Origin: Roseicyclus amphidinii
Lineage (GTDB): Bacteria; Pseudomonadota; Alphaproteobacteria; Rhodobacterales; Rhodobacteraceae
Direction: 5' to 3'
NCBI RefSeq assembly: GCF_030163755.1
Contig: NZ_JASJOE010000007.1
Span: forward strand, 1-64,000
DNA: 64,000 nt
Under the pieces are notes generated by a model. That model searched no databases, was not told where the DNA came from, and saw only the letters and a program-made list of their open reading frames with translations. The position numbers and the translations under genes were made by a program. Below are positions 28,579 through 38,348 of this stretch, piece after piece. Positions within the stretch are counted from its first letter, which is position 1; each line of letters begins with the position of its first letter.

Positions 28579-28623
28579 GGTTTAGGCGGCCCTGGGTAAA
28601 CCCGCCGTGTAGCCGCCTAAACC
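28579..28623. terminator. Inverted repeat downstream of trpB, possible terminator
   Basis: GGTTTAGGCGGC (28579-28590) pairs perfectly with GCCGCCTAAACC (28612-28623). A smaller dyad GGGTAAACCC sits in the loop. It is 34 bp past the trpB stop and upstream of the PepSY unit. There is no T run, so it may be a terminator aided by other factors or an operator for the PepSY/LuxR genes. Confidence 0.5.
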
Positions 28624-28657
28624 GAAGGTATAGAGGTGTTTCGCCCTCGGCCGCCGG

Positions 28658-29878
<1,221 letters not shown>

Positions 29879-30012
29879 CGGTCGCCTCCCTTGGATCGGA
29901 CGAGGGGTAGCGCGCCGCCCGCCACGGGGCAAGGGCAAGGCGCTTCGAAACGCCGTGCCCCATGCGCATCCTCGGCAGGATCGGGGACGTCGCGCACAGG
30001 CGGACCGCGCAA

Positions 30013-30092
30013 GGTGGGTGCAACCCACCAGTCACCGCGGCCCCGCCACGCCGTCCTTGCCATCTCGACGAACGGGTGGGGTGCGCCCACCC
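30013..30092. repeat. Two REP-like hairpins between trpB and ettA
   Basis: GGTGGGT-GCA-ACCCACC (30013-30029) and GGGTGGG-GTGCG-CCCACCC (30074-30092) are two perfect stems of the same GGGTGGG type as the repeat at 14644. The second ends four bases before the ettA stop codon. They probably stabilise or end the ettA transcript. Confidence 0.7.
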
Positions 30093-30096
30093 TGTG

Positions 30097-31752
30097 TCAG
30101 CGCACGAACTTCTTGTATTTCACCCGCTTCGGCTCCAGCGCGTCGGGGCCGAGACGGCGCTTCTTGTCTTCCTCGTAGGCCGAGAAATCGCCCTCGAACC
30201 ATTCCACATGCGCCTCGCCCTCGAAGGCGAGGATGTGGGTGCAAAGCCGGTCGAGGAAGAAGCGGTCGTGCGAGATGATCACGGCGCAGCCCGCGAAATC
30301 CTCCAGCGCATCTTCCAGCGCGCGCAGCGTCTCGACGTCGAGGTCGTTGGTCGGCTCGTCGAGCAGAAGCACGTTGCCGCCCGACTTCAGAAGCTTGGCC
30401 ATGTGGACGCGGTTGCGCTCACCGCCCGAGAGCAGCCCCACCTTCTTCTGCTGGTCGCCGCCCTTGAAGTTGAAGGCCGAGCAATAGGCACGGGAGTTCA
30501 TCGAGGCGTCGCCCAGCTCGATGATCTCGGCCCCGCCGGAAATCTCTTCCCACACGGTCTTGTTCGCATCCAGCGCATCGCGCGACTGGTCGACGTAGGA
30601 CAATTGCACCGTGTCGCCGAACTCCACGCTGCCCTCGTCCGGCACCTCCTGCCCCGTCAGCATGCGGAAGAGCGTCGACTTGCCCGCGCCGTTCGGGCCG
30701 ATCACGCCGACGATGCCGCCGGGCGGCAGGGCGAAGCTCAGGTCCTCGATCAGCAGGCGGTCGCCGTAGCCCTTCTTCAGCCCCTCGACCTCGATCACCT
30801 TGCCGCCAAGGCGCGGGCCGTTGGGGATGACGATCTGCGCGCGGGAAATCTTCTCGCGCTCGGACTGGCTGGCCAGTTCCTCGTAGGCGTTGATCCGGGC
30901 CTTCTGCTTGGCCTGCCGCGCCTTGGCGCCGGCGCGGATCCACTCAAGCTCGCGCTCCAGCGTCTTCTGGCGCGACTTGTCCTCGCGGGCTTCCTGTTCC
31001 AGCCGCTTGGCCTTCTGCTCGAGCCAGGCGGAATAGTTCCCCTCGTAGGGAATGCCGCGGCCGCGGTCCAACTCGAGGATCCAGCCGGTGATGTCGTCGA
31101 GGAAATAGCGGTCGTGGGTCACGATCAGGATCGTGCCCTTGTAGTCGATCAGGTGCTGTTGGAGCCAGGCGATCGTTTCCGCGTCCAGGTGGTTGGTCGG
31201 TTCGTCCAGAAGCAGCATCTCGGGCGCTTCCAGAAGCAGCTTGCACAGCGCCACGCGCCGCCGCTCACCGCCCGACAGGGTGGCCACCGCGGCCTCATCG
31301 GGCGGGCAGCGCAGCGCCTCCATGGCGACGTCGATCTGGCTGTCGAGATCCCACAGGTTCAGCGAATCGATTTCGTCCTGAAGCTGCGCCATCTCGTCGG
31401 CGGTCTCGTCCGAGTAGTTCATCGCCAGCTCGTTGAACCGGTCGAGCTTGGCCTTCTTGGCGGCCACGCCCAGCATGACGTTCTCGCGCACGGTCAGGCT
31501 CTCGTCGAGGTGCGGCTCCTGCGGGAGGTAGCCGACGCGCGCGCCCTGCGCGGCCCAGGCCTCGCCCGAGAAATCCTTGTCGATCCCGGCCATGATCCGC
31601 ATCAGCGTGGACTTGCCCGCGCCGTTCACGCCCACGACGCCGATCTTCACGCCGGGCAGAAAGCTCAGGCGGATGTTCTCGAAGCATTTCTTGCCGCCCG
31701 GATAGGTCTTCGAGACACCATCCATGTGATAGACATACTGATAGGAGGCCAT
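30097..31752 (-). CDS. ettA: Energy-dependent translational throttle protein EttA (ABC-F)
   Basis: A 551-residue soluble ABC-F ATPase with two nucleotide-binding domains. Walker A motifs are GVNGAGKST and GPNGAGKST; signature motifs [15 protein letters not shown] and [15 protein letters not shown]; Walker [12 protein letters not shown] and [11 protein letters not shown]. The linker between the domains ([19 protein letters not shown]) is the P-site tRNA interaction motif of this family, and the N-terminus [21 protein letters not shown] is typical EttA. It binds the ribosomal E site and gates the first peptide bond according to energy state. No membrane partner is present or expected. Confidence 0.95.
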   Translation of the reverse strand: MASYQYVYHMDGVSKTYPGGKKCFENIRLSFLPGVKIGVVGVNGAGKSTLMRIMAGIDKDFSGEAWAAQGARVGYLPQEPHLDESLTVRENVMLGVAAKKAKLDRFNELAMNYSDETADEMAQLQDEIDSLNLWDLDSQIDVAMEALRCPPDEAAVATLSGGERRRVALCKLLLEAPEMLLLDEPTNHLDAETIAWLQQHLIDYKGTILIVTHDRYFLDDITGWILELDRGRGIPYEGNYSAWLEQKAKRLEQEAREDKSRQKTLERELEWIRAGAKARQAKQKARINAYEELASQSEREKISRAQIVIPNGPRLGGKVIEVEGLKKGYGDRLLIEDLSFALPPGGIVGVIGPNGAGKSTLFRMLTGQEVPDEGSVEFGDTVQLSYVDQSRDALDANKTVWEEISGGAEIIELGDASMNSRAYCSAFNFKGGDQQKKVGLLSGGERNRVHMAKLLKSGGNVLLLDEPTNDLDVETLRALEDALEDFAGCAVIISHDRFFLDRLCTHILAFEGEAHVEWFEGDFSAYEEDKKRRLGPDALEPKRVKYKKFVR

Positions 31753-31866
31753 GCGCCGCTCCGTTCCGCTGATCCGAGGTTCCGACGCTATCTAATCGCC
31801 CGCGCCCGGAACGGCAATCAGCGCGTGGGCCTGCGGCCGGACTTCCCCGCCCGGTGCAGACAGGAT

Positions 31867-32475
31867 ATGCCGCCCGCCATGCGCAGCGACTACCCCCTTG
31901 CCCTGCCGGGCATGTCCATCGGCCTGTTCGGCGGCTCCTTCGATCCGCCCCATGCCGGTCACCTGCATGTCAGCCGCGAGGCGCTGAAGCGCTTCGGGCT
32001 CGACCGGGTGTGGTGGCTGGTCAGCCCCGGCAACCCGCTGAAGCCGCGCGGCCCCGCGCCGCTCGAGCGGCGGATGGCGGCGGCCCGTGCGTTGGTGCAG
32101 GATCCTCGGATCACCGTCACGGATGTCGAGGCGCAGCTGGGCACCCGCTACACCGCCGAGACGCTGTCGCGGCTGATGGCGCTCTATCCCGGTGTGCGCT
32201 TCGTCTGGCTGATGGGGGCCGACAACCTGGCGCAGTTCCATCGCTGGCAGCAGTGGCAGTGGATCCTGCGCAGCGTGCCGGTGGGCGTTCTGGCCCGCCC
32301 CGGCCAGCGCATCTCGGCGCGCATGTCGCCCGCGGCGCGGGCCTTTGCGCGCCACCGGTTGCCCGCGGCACAGGCGCGGCTCCTGGCGGGGAGCGAACCG
32401 CCGGCGTGGTGTTTCCTGAACCTGCCGATGGTCGACCTGTCTTCCAGCGCCATCCGCGACCGTGGCGAGTGGTGA
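31867..32475 (+). CDS. nadD: Nicotinate-nucleotide adenylyltransferase
   Basis: A 202-residue nucleotidyltransferase of NAD synthesis. [19 protein letters not shown] has the (H/T)xGH site; [28 protein letters not shown] and the closing [11 protein letters not shown] (ISSTxIR equivalent) complete the fold. Two close starts are possible, 31867 and 31879; neither has an ideal ribosome binding site (AGGA at 31862-31865), and relatives begin nearer the second, so the first four residues are uncertain. It ends one base before the convergent transporter gene. Confidence 0.92.
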   Translation: MPPAMRSDYPLALPGMSIGLFGGSFDPPHAGHLHVSREALKRFGLDRVWWLVSPGNPLKPRGPAPLERRMAAARALVQDPRITVTDVEAQLGTRYTAETLSRLMALYPGVRFVWLMGADNLAQFHRWQQWQWILRSVPVGVLARPGQRISARMSPAARAFARHRLPAAQARLLAGSEPPAWCFLNLPMVDLSSSAIRDRGEW

Positions 32476-32476
32476 T

Positions 32477-33322
32477 CTACCGCCCGCCCCGCAACGCCAG
32501 CGTCGCCAGCCCCGAGGCCAGCAGCACCGCAAGCCCCGCCAGCGTCAGCGCGTCGGGCCAGACGCCGAAGACCGTCCATCCCAGCGCGGTCGCCGCGATC
32601 AACTGGGTGTAGACGAAGGGCGCGAGCCGTGTCGCGGGGGCCATGCGCAGCGCGAGGATCAGGCACAGGTTGCCCAGCATCGACCCCATGGCCGAGGCCA
32701 GCGTCAGTGCGCCGATGCGCGGCGTGATCTCGGGAACCGCCGGAAGGCCGAGGGGCGCCAGCACCAGCGCGCCCACGACCAGCTGCGAGATCAGCATCGC
32801 GCGCGGGCGCGCCAGCTCGGCCAGCCAGCGCGAGGCGGTCAGGTAGGCCCCGTAGAACAGGCCCGCCAGCACCGCGAAGCCAAGGCCCGGCGTCATCCCG
32901 AAACCCGGCTTCACGACAAGGACGACGCCCGCGAACCCCACCGCCAGAAGCGCCACCCGCGTGGTCGAGAACGTCTCGCGCAGCAGCCACACGGACAACA
33001 GGTAGGCCACCATCGGCCCGACGAAGAACGCGCCGAAGACATTGGCGATCGGCTCGGTCCTGAGCGCGGTCAGGATCGACAGGATGCCCCCCGCGATCAA
33101 CAGCCCCCGAAGCCAGACGCGCCAGTCGAGGAACAGGCGCAGCGGCGTCAGGTGCAGCACGAAGGGCAAGAGCAGCACCGCCCCCAGCGCGAAACGGCTC
33201 CATGCCGTGAAGAAGGGGGCGACGCCCGCCTCGCCCATGAGCTTTCCCGCCGCGTCGCCCGCCGGGATCGAGGCCATGGCCAGAAGCATCAGGGGAAGGG
33301 CGCGGAGCGTATCGCGGTGCAT
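32477..33322 (-). CDS. EamA/DMT family transporter
   Basis: A 281-residue membrane protein with about ten hydrophobic helices in two EamA halves. The second half starts GLGFAVLAGLFYGAYLTASRW, and the end GWTVFGVWPDALTLAGLAVLLASGLATLALR is the usual last pair of helices. Family members export metabolites or amino acids, or take up S-adenosylmethionine; the substrate here is not known. The start at 33322 follows CAGGGG. It diverges from dacB. Confidence 0.87.
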   Translation of the reverse strand: MHRDTLRALPLMLLAMASIPAGDAAGKLMGEAGVAPFFTAWSRFALGAVLLLPFVLHLTPLRLFLDWRVWLRGLLIAGGILSILTALRTEPIANVFGAFFVGPMVAYLLSVWLLRETFSTTRVALLAVGFAGVVLVVKPGFGMTPGLGFAVLAGLFYGAYLTASRWLAELARPRAMLISQLVVGALVLAPLGLPAVPEITPRIGALTLASAMGSMLGNLCLILALRMAPATRLAPFVYTQLIAATALGWTVFGVWPDALTLAGLAVLLASGLATLALRGGR

Positions 33323-33393
33323 GGCCCCTGCTATCCCATTGCAATGGGGCGGGAAAGCCGCACCCCTCACGAAGCCGTGAGACCTCAAACCTC

Positions 33394-33422
33394 TTGAGTG
33401 ACTCGGGCGGCTGCGCTTTAGT
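33394..33422 (+). promoter_or_regulatory. Putative sigma-70 promoter of dacB
   Basis: TTGAGT (33394-33399), a 17 bp spacer and TTTAGT (33417-33422) lie 32 bp before the dacB ATG. The small dyad CTCAAACCTCTTGAG overlaps the -35 box. Confidence 0.45.
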
Positions 33423-33454
33423 CGGGGCAACATTTTAACAAACGGTCCATTTCC

Positions 33455-34951
33455 ATGTTCTCGCGTCGCGCATTTCTGACCGGGGCCGCGAGCCTTGCTG
33501 CCGCGCCGGGGCTTGCCGCCCCGCCCCTGACATCCCTGCGCCCTCCGGTGCGCCCCGACGGGTTCTACCGCCGCGTCCTGCCGTCGGGCGCAGAGCTTGT
33601 CGCGCGCGCGCGCCTCGGTGGGCAGGTCGGCTATGCCGTCGCGGATGCGGCGACCGGCGAGATGCTCGAGGTGTTCAACCCGCTTCTGGCGATGCCGCCA
33701 GCCTCGGTCGCCAAGGCGGTGACCTGCGCCTACGGCCTGCAGCGCCTCGGGCCCGGCTATCGCTTCCGCACGCGGCTGGTGGCGGACGGGCCCATCGTCA
33801 ACGGCAGGCTCGACGGCGACCTCTGGCTCGTGGGGTCGGGCGATCCGCTGCTCGACACGGATGCGCTGGCCGCGATGGTGGCCGAACTGGAGGGCTACGG
33901 CCTGCGCGAGGTGACGGGGCGGCTCATGCTGGCCGACGGGGCCTTGCCGCAGATTTTCGAGATCGATCCGGGCCAACCGCCGCATGTGGGCTACAACCCG
34001 TCGATCTCGGGCCTGAACCTGAACTTCAACCGCGTGCATTTCGAATGGGCCCGCGAGGCGGATGACTACACCGTCAGCATGGATGCCCGCTCCGAGTCGC
34101 TGCGGCCTGCCGTGCGCATCGCGCGGATGCGGATCGAGGATCGTGCGGCCCCGGTCTACACCTATGCACAGGTCGAAGGCATGGACCAATGGACGGTGGC
34201 GCGCGGGGCGCTGGGCGACACCGGGGCCCGCTGGCTGCCGGTGCGACGCCCCTCGGCCTATGTGGCCGAAGTGTTCGAGACGCTGATGCGCGTCGCCGGG
34301 ATGCGCTTTGGCGGCGTCGAACTGGCCACCGCCGCCGGGCCGCGCGCCGCGCCGTCATCCGCCGTCGTGCTGGTCGAGCATGTCAGCGACCCGCTCGAGG
34401 ATATCCTGCGCGGCATGATGCGCTGGTCCACCAACCTCACCGCCGAAGTGGTGGGCCTTCTGGCGACACAGGCGGGCGGGCTGCGACCCTTGTCGCTCGA
34501 GCAATCGGCGGGGGCGATGTCGGACTGGATGCGCGACAGCCTCGGCGCGCGCCATGCCGCCTTCGTGGATCACTCGGGCCTTGGCGACCGAAGCCGCCTG
34601 CGCGCGCATGACATGGTCCGTGCGCTGCTGGCGAGCGGGCCGAACGGCCTGTTGCGGCAACTGATGCGCGACATTCCGATGCTCGACCAGCGCGGCAACG
34701 TGATCCGCGACCACCCGGTCGGCGTGGTGGCCAAGACCGGGACGCTGAACTTCGTCTCGTCGCTGGCGGGGTTCGTGCGCACGCCCGGCGGCCGTGACCT
34801 CGCCTTTGCGATCTTCTGCGGCGACGTCGACCGCCGCGCCGCCCTGTCCGAGGCCGAGCGCGAACGCCCGCCGGGCGCGCGCAGCTACAATGCCGCCGCC
34901 AAGGGGCTGCAACAGCAGCTGATCGAACGCTGGGCCCTCGTTCATCCGTGA
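33455..34951 (+). CDS. dacB: D-alanyl-D-alanine carboxypeptidase/endopeptidase (PBP4, S13)
   Basis: A 498-residue periplasmic penicillin-binding protein. MFSRRAFLTGAASLAAAPGLAA is a twin-arginine type signal (SRRAFLTG). The serine-protease-like triad of motifs is seen: MPPASVAKAV (SxxK), DHSGLGDRSR (S-G-L/N position) and VAKTGTLN (KTG). The long insert between the first two motifs is normal for PBP4. It trims D-Ala and cuts cross-links in peptidoglycan. A Tat-type signal is less usual for PBP4 and may be a lineage feature. A promoter-like TTGAGT-N17-TTTAGT precedes it. Confidence 0.92.
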   Translation: MFSRRAFLTGAASLAAAPGLAAPPLTSLRPPVRPDGFYRRVLPSGAELVARARLGGQVGYAVADAATGEMLEVFNPLLAMPPASVAKAVTCAYGLQRLGPGYRFRTRLVADGPIVNGRLDGDLWLVGSGDPLLDTDALAAMVAELEGYGLREVTGRLMLADGALPQIFEIDPGQPPHVGYNPSISGLNLNFNRVHFEWAREADDYTVSMDARSESLRPAVRIARMRIEDRAAPVYTYAQVEGMDQWTVARGALGDTGARWLPVRRPSAYVAEVFETLMRVAGMRFGGVELATAAGPRAAPSSAVVLVEHVSDPLEDILRGMMRWSTNLTAEVVGLLATQAGGLRPLSLEQSAGAMSDWMRDSLGARHAAFVDHSGLGDRSRLRAHDMVRALLASGPNGLLRQLMRDIPMLDQRGNVIRDHPVGVVAKTGTLNFVSSLAGFVRTPGGRDLAFAIFCGDVDRRAALSEAERERPPGARSYNAAAKGLQQQLIERWALVHP

Positions 34952-34999
34952 TCGTTCATTCGTGATCGTCGATCCCTGACCGGGCAGCCTCCGCGCGCC

Positions 35000-35039
35000 C
35001 TGTCATCAATCCGTTACCGTTCGGTCACGTCGCTGTGAC
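35000..35039 (+). promoter_or_regulatory. Four-unit Pho-box-like array
   Basis: Four seven-base units repeat every 11 bp: CTGTCAT (35000), CCGTTAC (35011), CGGTCAC (35022) and CTGTGAC (35033), each separated by four bases. This is the PhoB site layout (CTGTCAT-N4-CTGTCAT). It ends 48 bp before a secreted phytase-type esterase, the kind of gene expected under phosphate control. Confidence 0.7.
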
Positions 35040-35087
35040 GGGCTTGCGGCAGGTGGGCGGCATGTATCCACCCCTCCGGAGAGACTC

Positions 35088-37247
35088 ATGCCCCGCACCT
35101 CGCTGATGCTGACATCCGCGCTGGCCCTCGTGGCCGCTTCGCCTGCGCTTGCGCAGGACATGAACTTCAACCGCATCGCCTCTTTCCCGGTGGCGTCGAA
35201 CACGCCGGACGCGGAAGAGACCTCGGCCGAGATCATCGCCGTCACCGGCGACGGCATGACGCTGGTCTATTCCGACAGCCCCGCGGGCGTGATCGGCTTC
35301 ATCGACATCACCGACCCGGCGGCCCCCGTCGCGGCGGGCACCTTCGCGCTGCCCGCGGGTGAGCCGACGGCGGTTTCGGCACTGGGCCAGACGGTCTTCG
35401 TGGCCGAAAACACCTCGGAAAGCTACACCGCCCCCTCCGGCATCCTGCATGCCGTCGATGCCGCCTCGCGCGAGGTCATCGCGTCCTGCGACCTGGGCGG
35501 CCAGCCCGACAGCACCGCCGTGGCGCCCGATGGCAGCTTCATCACCGTGGCGATCGAGAACGAGCGCGACGAAGACCTCGGCGAGGGCCGCGTGCCGCAG
35601 ATGCCCGCGGGCTATCTCGTGATCCAGCCGCTCGGTGAGAACGGCGCGATGGACTGCGACGCGCAGATCCGCGTCGACCTGACCGGCCTTGCCGATATCG
35701 CGCCCGAAGACCCCGAGCCGGAATTCGTGGACGTGAACGCAAACGGCGACATCGCCGTGACGCTGCAGGAAAACAACCACATCGTCGTGGTGTCGGCCGC
35801 GGGTGAGGTTCTCAGCCACTTCTCGGCCGGGACCGTCACGCTCGAGGGTGTGGACACCGAGGAAGAAGGCGCGCTTGTCTTCACCGACACGCTGGCCGAC
35901 GTTCCGCGCGAACCCGATGCGCTGCAGTGGATCGACACCGACCATGTCGTGATCGCCAACGAGGGCGACATGGACGGCGGCAGCCGCGGCTTCACCGTCT
36001 TCCACCGCGACGGCACCGAGGTCTTCGAGGCCGGCATGTCCTTCGAATACGCCCTCGTCGAGATCGGCCACTATCCCGAGGAACGCTCGGGCAACAAGGG
36101 CGTCGAGCCCGAGGGCATGGAAGTCGGCACCTTCGGCGGCACCCCGATGATGTTCCTGCTGGCCGAACGCTCTTCGGTCATCGGGGTCTATGACATGACC
36201 GACCCCTCGGCCCCCGCTCTGGCGCAGCTGCTGCCCTCGGGCATCTCGCCCGAAGGGGCCATCGCCATTCCCGGCCGCAACCTGCTGGCGACCGCCAACG
36301 AGTTCGACGGCCGCGAGGATGGCGCGGCGCCGGCCCATGTGATGATCTACGAATACCAGTCGGCCCCCGCCGCCTATCCGCACCTGACCAGCGCAGGCGC
36401 GGACGAGCTCATCGGGTGGGGCGCGATCTCGGGTCAGGTCATGGCCGAGGACGGCACGATCTTCGCCGTCTCCGACAGCTTCTACGGCATGCAGCCGACG
36501 ATCTTCCACATCGACGTCAGCGAAACCCCCGCCCGCATCGTGGATGCGATCCGGGTGACGCGCGAGGGCCAGCCCGCGCAGCTGATGGACATGGAAGGCA
36601 TCGCGCTCGACGGCGAGGGCGGCTTCTGGATCGCCTCCGAGGGCCGCACCGACCGTCTGGTGCCGCATGCGATCTACCACGTGGGTGCCGATGGCGCGAT
36701 CGAGGATTACATCACCCTCCCCGCAGAGCTGATGGCCGTCGAGATCCGCTTCGGCTTCGAGGGGATCACGCGGGTCGGTGACATGCTCTTTGTCGCGGTG
36801 CAGCGCCCGTGGCGCGACGATCCGGCGAACCACGCCAAGGTTCTGGGCTACAACCTCGAGACCGAGGAATGGTCGGTGATCCACTACCCGCTGACCGAGC
36901 CTTCGACCGGTTGGGTCGGCCTGTCCGAGATCGTCGCCCATGGCGATCACCTCTACTTCGTCGAGCGCGACAACCAGATCGCGGACGCGGCGGTGACCAA
37001 GCTGATCACCCGCGTGCCGATGTCGGCGATGGAAGCCATGGTCGCCGTCGGGGAAACCCCCGCCGTGCTCGAGACCGAGGTCGTCGTCGACCTGCTGCCC
37101 TACCTGACCTCGACCGGCGGTTTCGTGCTGGACAAGGTCGAGGGCCTCGCCATCGCCGCGGACGGCACCATGTGGGTGTCGACCGACAATGACGGTGTCG
37201 ATGACCACTCGGGCGAAACGATGTTCTTCGCCATTCCTTCGGAATGA
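35088..37247 (+). CDS. Secreted esterase-like phytase-family protein
   Basis: A 719-residue exported protein. Signal peptide MPRTSLMLTSALALVAASPALAQ. The first half (about 40-430) is a beta-propeller like those of choice-of-anchor/LVIVD proteins (GVIGFIDITDPAAPVAAGTF, SVIGVYDMTDPSAPALAQLL); the second half (about 440-719) is the esterase-like activity of phytase domain, with MDMEGIALDGEGGFWIASEG, FGFEGITRVGD and LDKVEGLAIAADGTMWVSTDNDGVDD. The last Asp-rich loop probably binds Ca2+. It likely releases phosphate from organic esters outside the cytoplasm. The Pho-box-like array upstream supports this. A terminator follows the stop. Confidence 0.85.
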   Translation: MPRTSLMLTSALALVAASPALAQDMNFNRIASFPVASNTPDAEETSAEIIAVTGDGMTLVYSDSPAGVIGFIDITDPAAPVAAGTFALPAGEPTAVSALGQTVFVAENTSESYTAPSGILHAVDAASREVIASCDLGGQPDSTAVAPDGSFITVAIENERDEDLGEGRVPQMPAGYLVIQPLGENGAMDCDAQIRVDLTGLADIAPEDPEPEFVDVNANGDIAVTLQENNHIVVVSAAGEVLSHFSAGTVTLEGVDTEEEGALVFTDTLADVPREPDALQWIDTDHVVIANEGDMDGGSRGFTVFHRDGTEVFEAGMSFEYALVEIGHYPEERSGNKGVEPEGMEVGTFGGTPMMFLLAERSSVIGVYDMTDPSAPALAQLLPSGISPEGAIAIPGRNLLATANEFDGREDGAAPAHVMIYEYQSAPAAYPHLTSAGADELIGWGAISGQVMAEDGTIFAVSDSFYGMQPTIFHIDVSETPARIVDAIRVTREGQPAQLMDMEGIALDGEGGFWIASEGRTDRLVPHAIYHVGADGAIEDYITLPAELMAVEIRFGFEGITRVGDMLFVAVQRPWRDDPANHAKVLGYNLETEEWSVIHYPLTEPSTGWVGLSEIVAHGDHLYFVERDNQIADAAVTKLITRVPMSAMEAMVAVGETPAVLETEVVVDLLPYLTSTGGFVLDKVEGLAIAADGTMWVSTDNDGVDDHSGETMFFAIPSE

Positions 37248-37278
37248 GGGTCTTCGCCATCCCGCCGATGTGATCCGA

Positions 37279-37318
37279 TGTCCCGCCCTGCGATATGCGG
37301 GGCGGGACATATCGCTTT
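37279..37318 (+). terminator. Rho-independent terminator of the phytase-type gene
   Basis: TGTCCCGCCCTGC (37279-37291) pairs with GCGGGGCGGGACA (37297-37309), one G-T wobble, followed by TATCGCTTTT. It lies 31 bp past the stop. Confidence 0.88.
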
Positions 37319-37345
37319 TCACCCCGTCATTTCAGCACCAAACAC

Positions 37346-37374
37346 GCCCCCGCGGTTCGCCACGGGGGCTTTTT
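37346..37374 (+). terminator. Second hairpin terminator, before the LysR stop
   Basis: GCCCCCG (37346-37352) pairs with CGGGGGC (37363-37369), followed by TTTTT. It backs up the first terminator and separates the convergent transcripts. Confidence 0.8.
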
Positions 37375-38249
37375 CACGCCCGCGGGGCCAGACCCTTGGC
37401 CAGCGCGTCGAACACCAGCCGCACGCGCCGCGACAGGTGCAGGTCGCGGTGCGCGGCGAGCCAGACCGGAAAGGTGACAAGCGGCGGCGCGCCGGGTTGC
37501 GCGCGCGCAAGCGCCCGGTCGGGGTCGCCGACCCAGACCGGCAGGGCGGCGACGCCAAGGCCCGCGCGGGCCAGCGCCAGCTGCATGTGGCTGTCTTCCG
37601 ACAGGAAGGGGAAGGCCTCGGGCGGCAGGTCGATCCGCCGCTCGGCCAGCATCGCGCGGTAGGTGCCGGCATGGTCGTAGCCGATGAAGGGCAGACTCTC
37701 GAGCGGTCCCTTCGCCAGCAGCGCGGGGGTGGCGTAAAGCGCGGCCTCGTCCTCGCGGATCAGTTTCGCGGTCAATTCCGGCTGGTCGGGCCGCGCGTGG
37801 CGCACGGCGATATCCGCCTCGCGCCGCATCAGGTCGCGCAGCGCGTTGGTGACGACGATCTGAACCTGAAGCGCGGGCGCCTCGGCCCGGATGCGGGCAA
37901 GGATCGGCGGCAGAAGCTCGGTCGCGTAGAGATGCGAGGCGGTGATCGTCACCGTCCCCGCGATGTCGCGGCTTTGCCCAGAGGCGGCCAGCGCCGCGGC
38001 ATGGGCGGCCTCGGCCATGTGGCGCAGATGCTCGATCAGTCGCGTGCCCGCCTCGGTCAGCTCCATCCGCTTGCCCGCGCGGGTGAACAGCGTGACGCCC
38101 AGTTCCTCCTCCAGCGCGGTGACCTGCCGTCCGAGCGTCGGCTGGGTCATCCCCAGCGCACGGGCCGCCGCCGAGAGAGAGCCATGTTCGGCGGTCGCCA
38201 CCACGGCACGCGCGCGGTTCCAGTCGAAGGTCAGGCTTTTCCAATCCAT
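37374..38249 (-). CDS. LysR family transcriptional regulator
   Basis: A 291-residue regulator. The N-terminal winged helix-turn-helix reads FDWNRARAVVATAEHGSLSAAARALGMTQPTLGRQVTALEEELGVTLFTR in cited pieces (GSLSAAARALGMTQPTLGRQ at about 24-43). The rest is the type 2 periplasmic-binding-like effector domain (GTVTITASHLYATELLPPIL onwards). It diverges from an alcohol dehydrogenase gene with a perfect dyad in the 99 bp between them, the classic arrangement for a LysR regulator and its target. The inducer is unknown. Confidence 0.92.
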   Translation of the reverse strand: MDWKSLTFDWNRARAVVATAEHGSLSAAARALGMTQPTLGRQVTALEEELGVTLFTRAGKRMELTEAGTRLIEHLRHMAEAAHAAALAASGQSRDIAGTVTITASHLYATELLPPILARIRAEAPALQVQIVVTNALRDLMRREADIAVRHARPDQPELTAKLIREDEAALYATPALLAKGPLESLPFIGYDHAGTYRAMLAERRIDLPPEAFPFLSEDSHMQLALARAGLGVAALPVWVGDPDRALARAQPGAPPLVTFPVWLAAHRDLHLSRRVRLVFDALAKGLAPRA

Positions 38250-38260
38250 GCGAAAACGTA

Positions 38261-38279
38261 TGGATATTCTGCATATCCA
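38261..38279. promoter_or_regulatory. Dyad operator between LysR and its target gene
   Basis: TGGATAT-TCTGC-ATATCCA is a perfect 7+5+7 dyad containing a T-N11-A core, as LysR-type regulators prefer. It lies 12 bp from the LysR start and 70 bp from the dehydrogenase start, in a locally AT-rich stretch. Confidence 0.7.
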
Positions 38280-38348
38280 GTCAATTTCTTTTGGATTGCT
38301 GCAGCGGTATCTCTCCCTCATCGCAACGAGTGACCAAGGAGGCCCGCC

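Noticed and set aside
27904-28599. A long plus-strand frame rich in Val and Ile opposite the Asp tails
   Set aside because: It is the complement of the GAC/GAT repeats (GTC/ATC). The minus-strand genes have signal peptides, PepSY domains and ribosome binding sites; this frame has none.
30013-30092. GGTGGG-type hairpins as ordinary Rho-independent terminators
   Set aside because: No T run follows in either direction; the shared stem with other sites fits a repeat family better.
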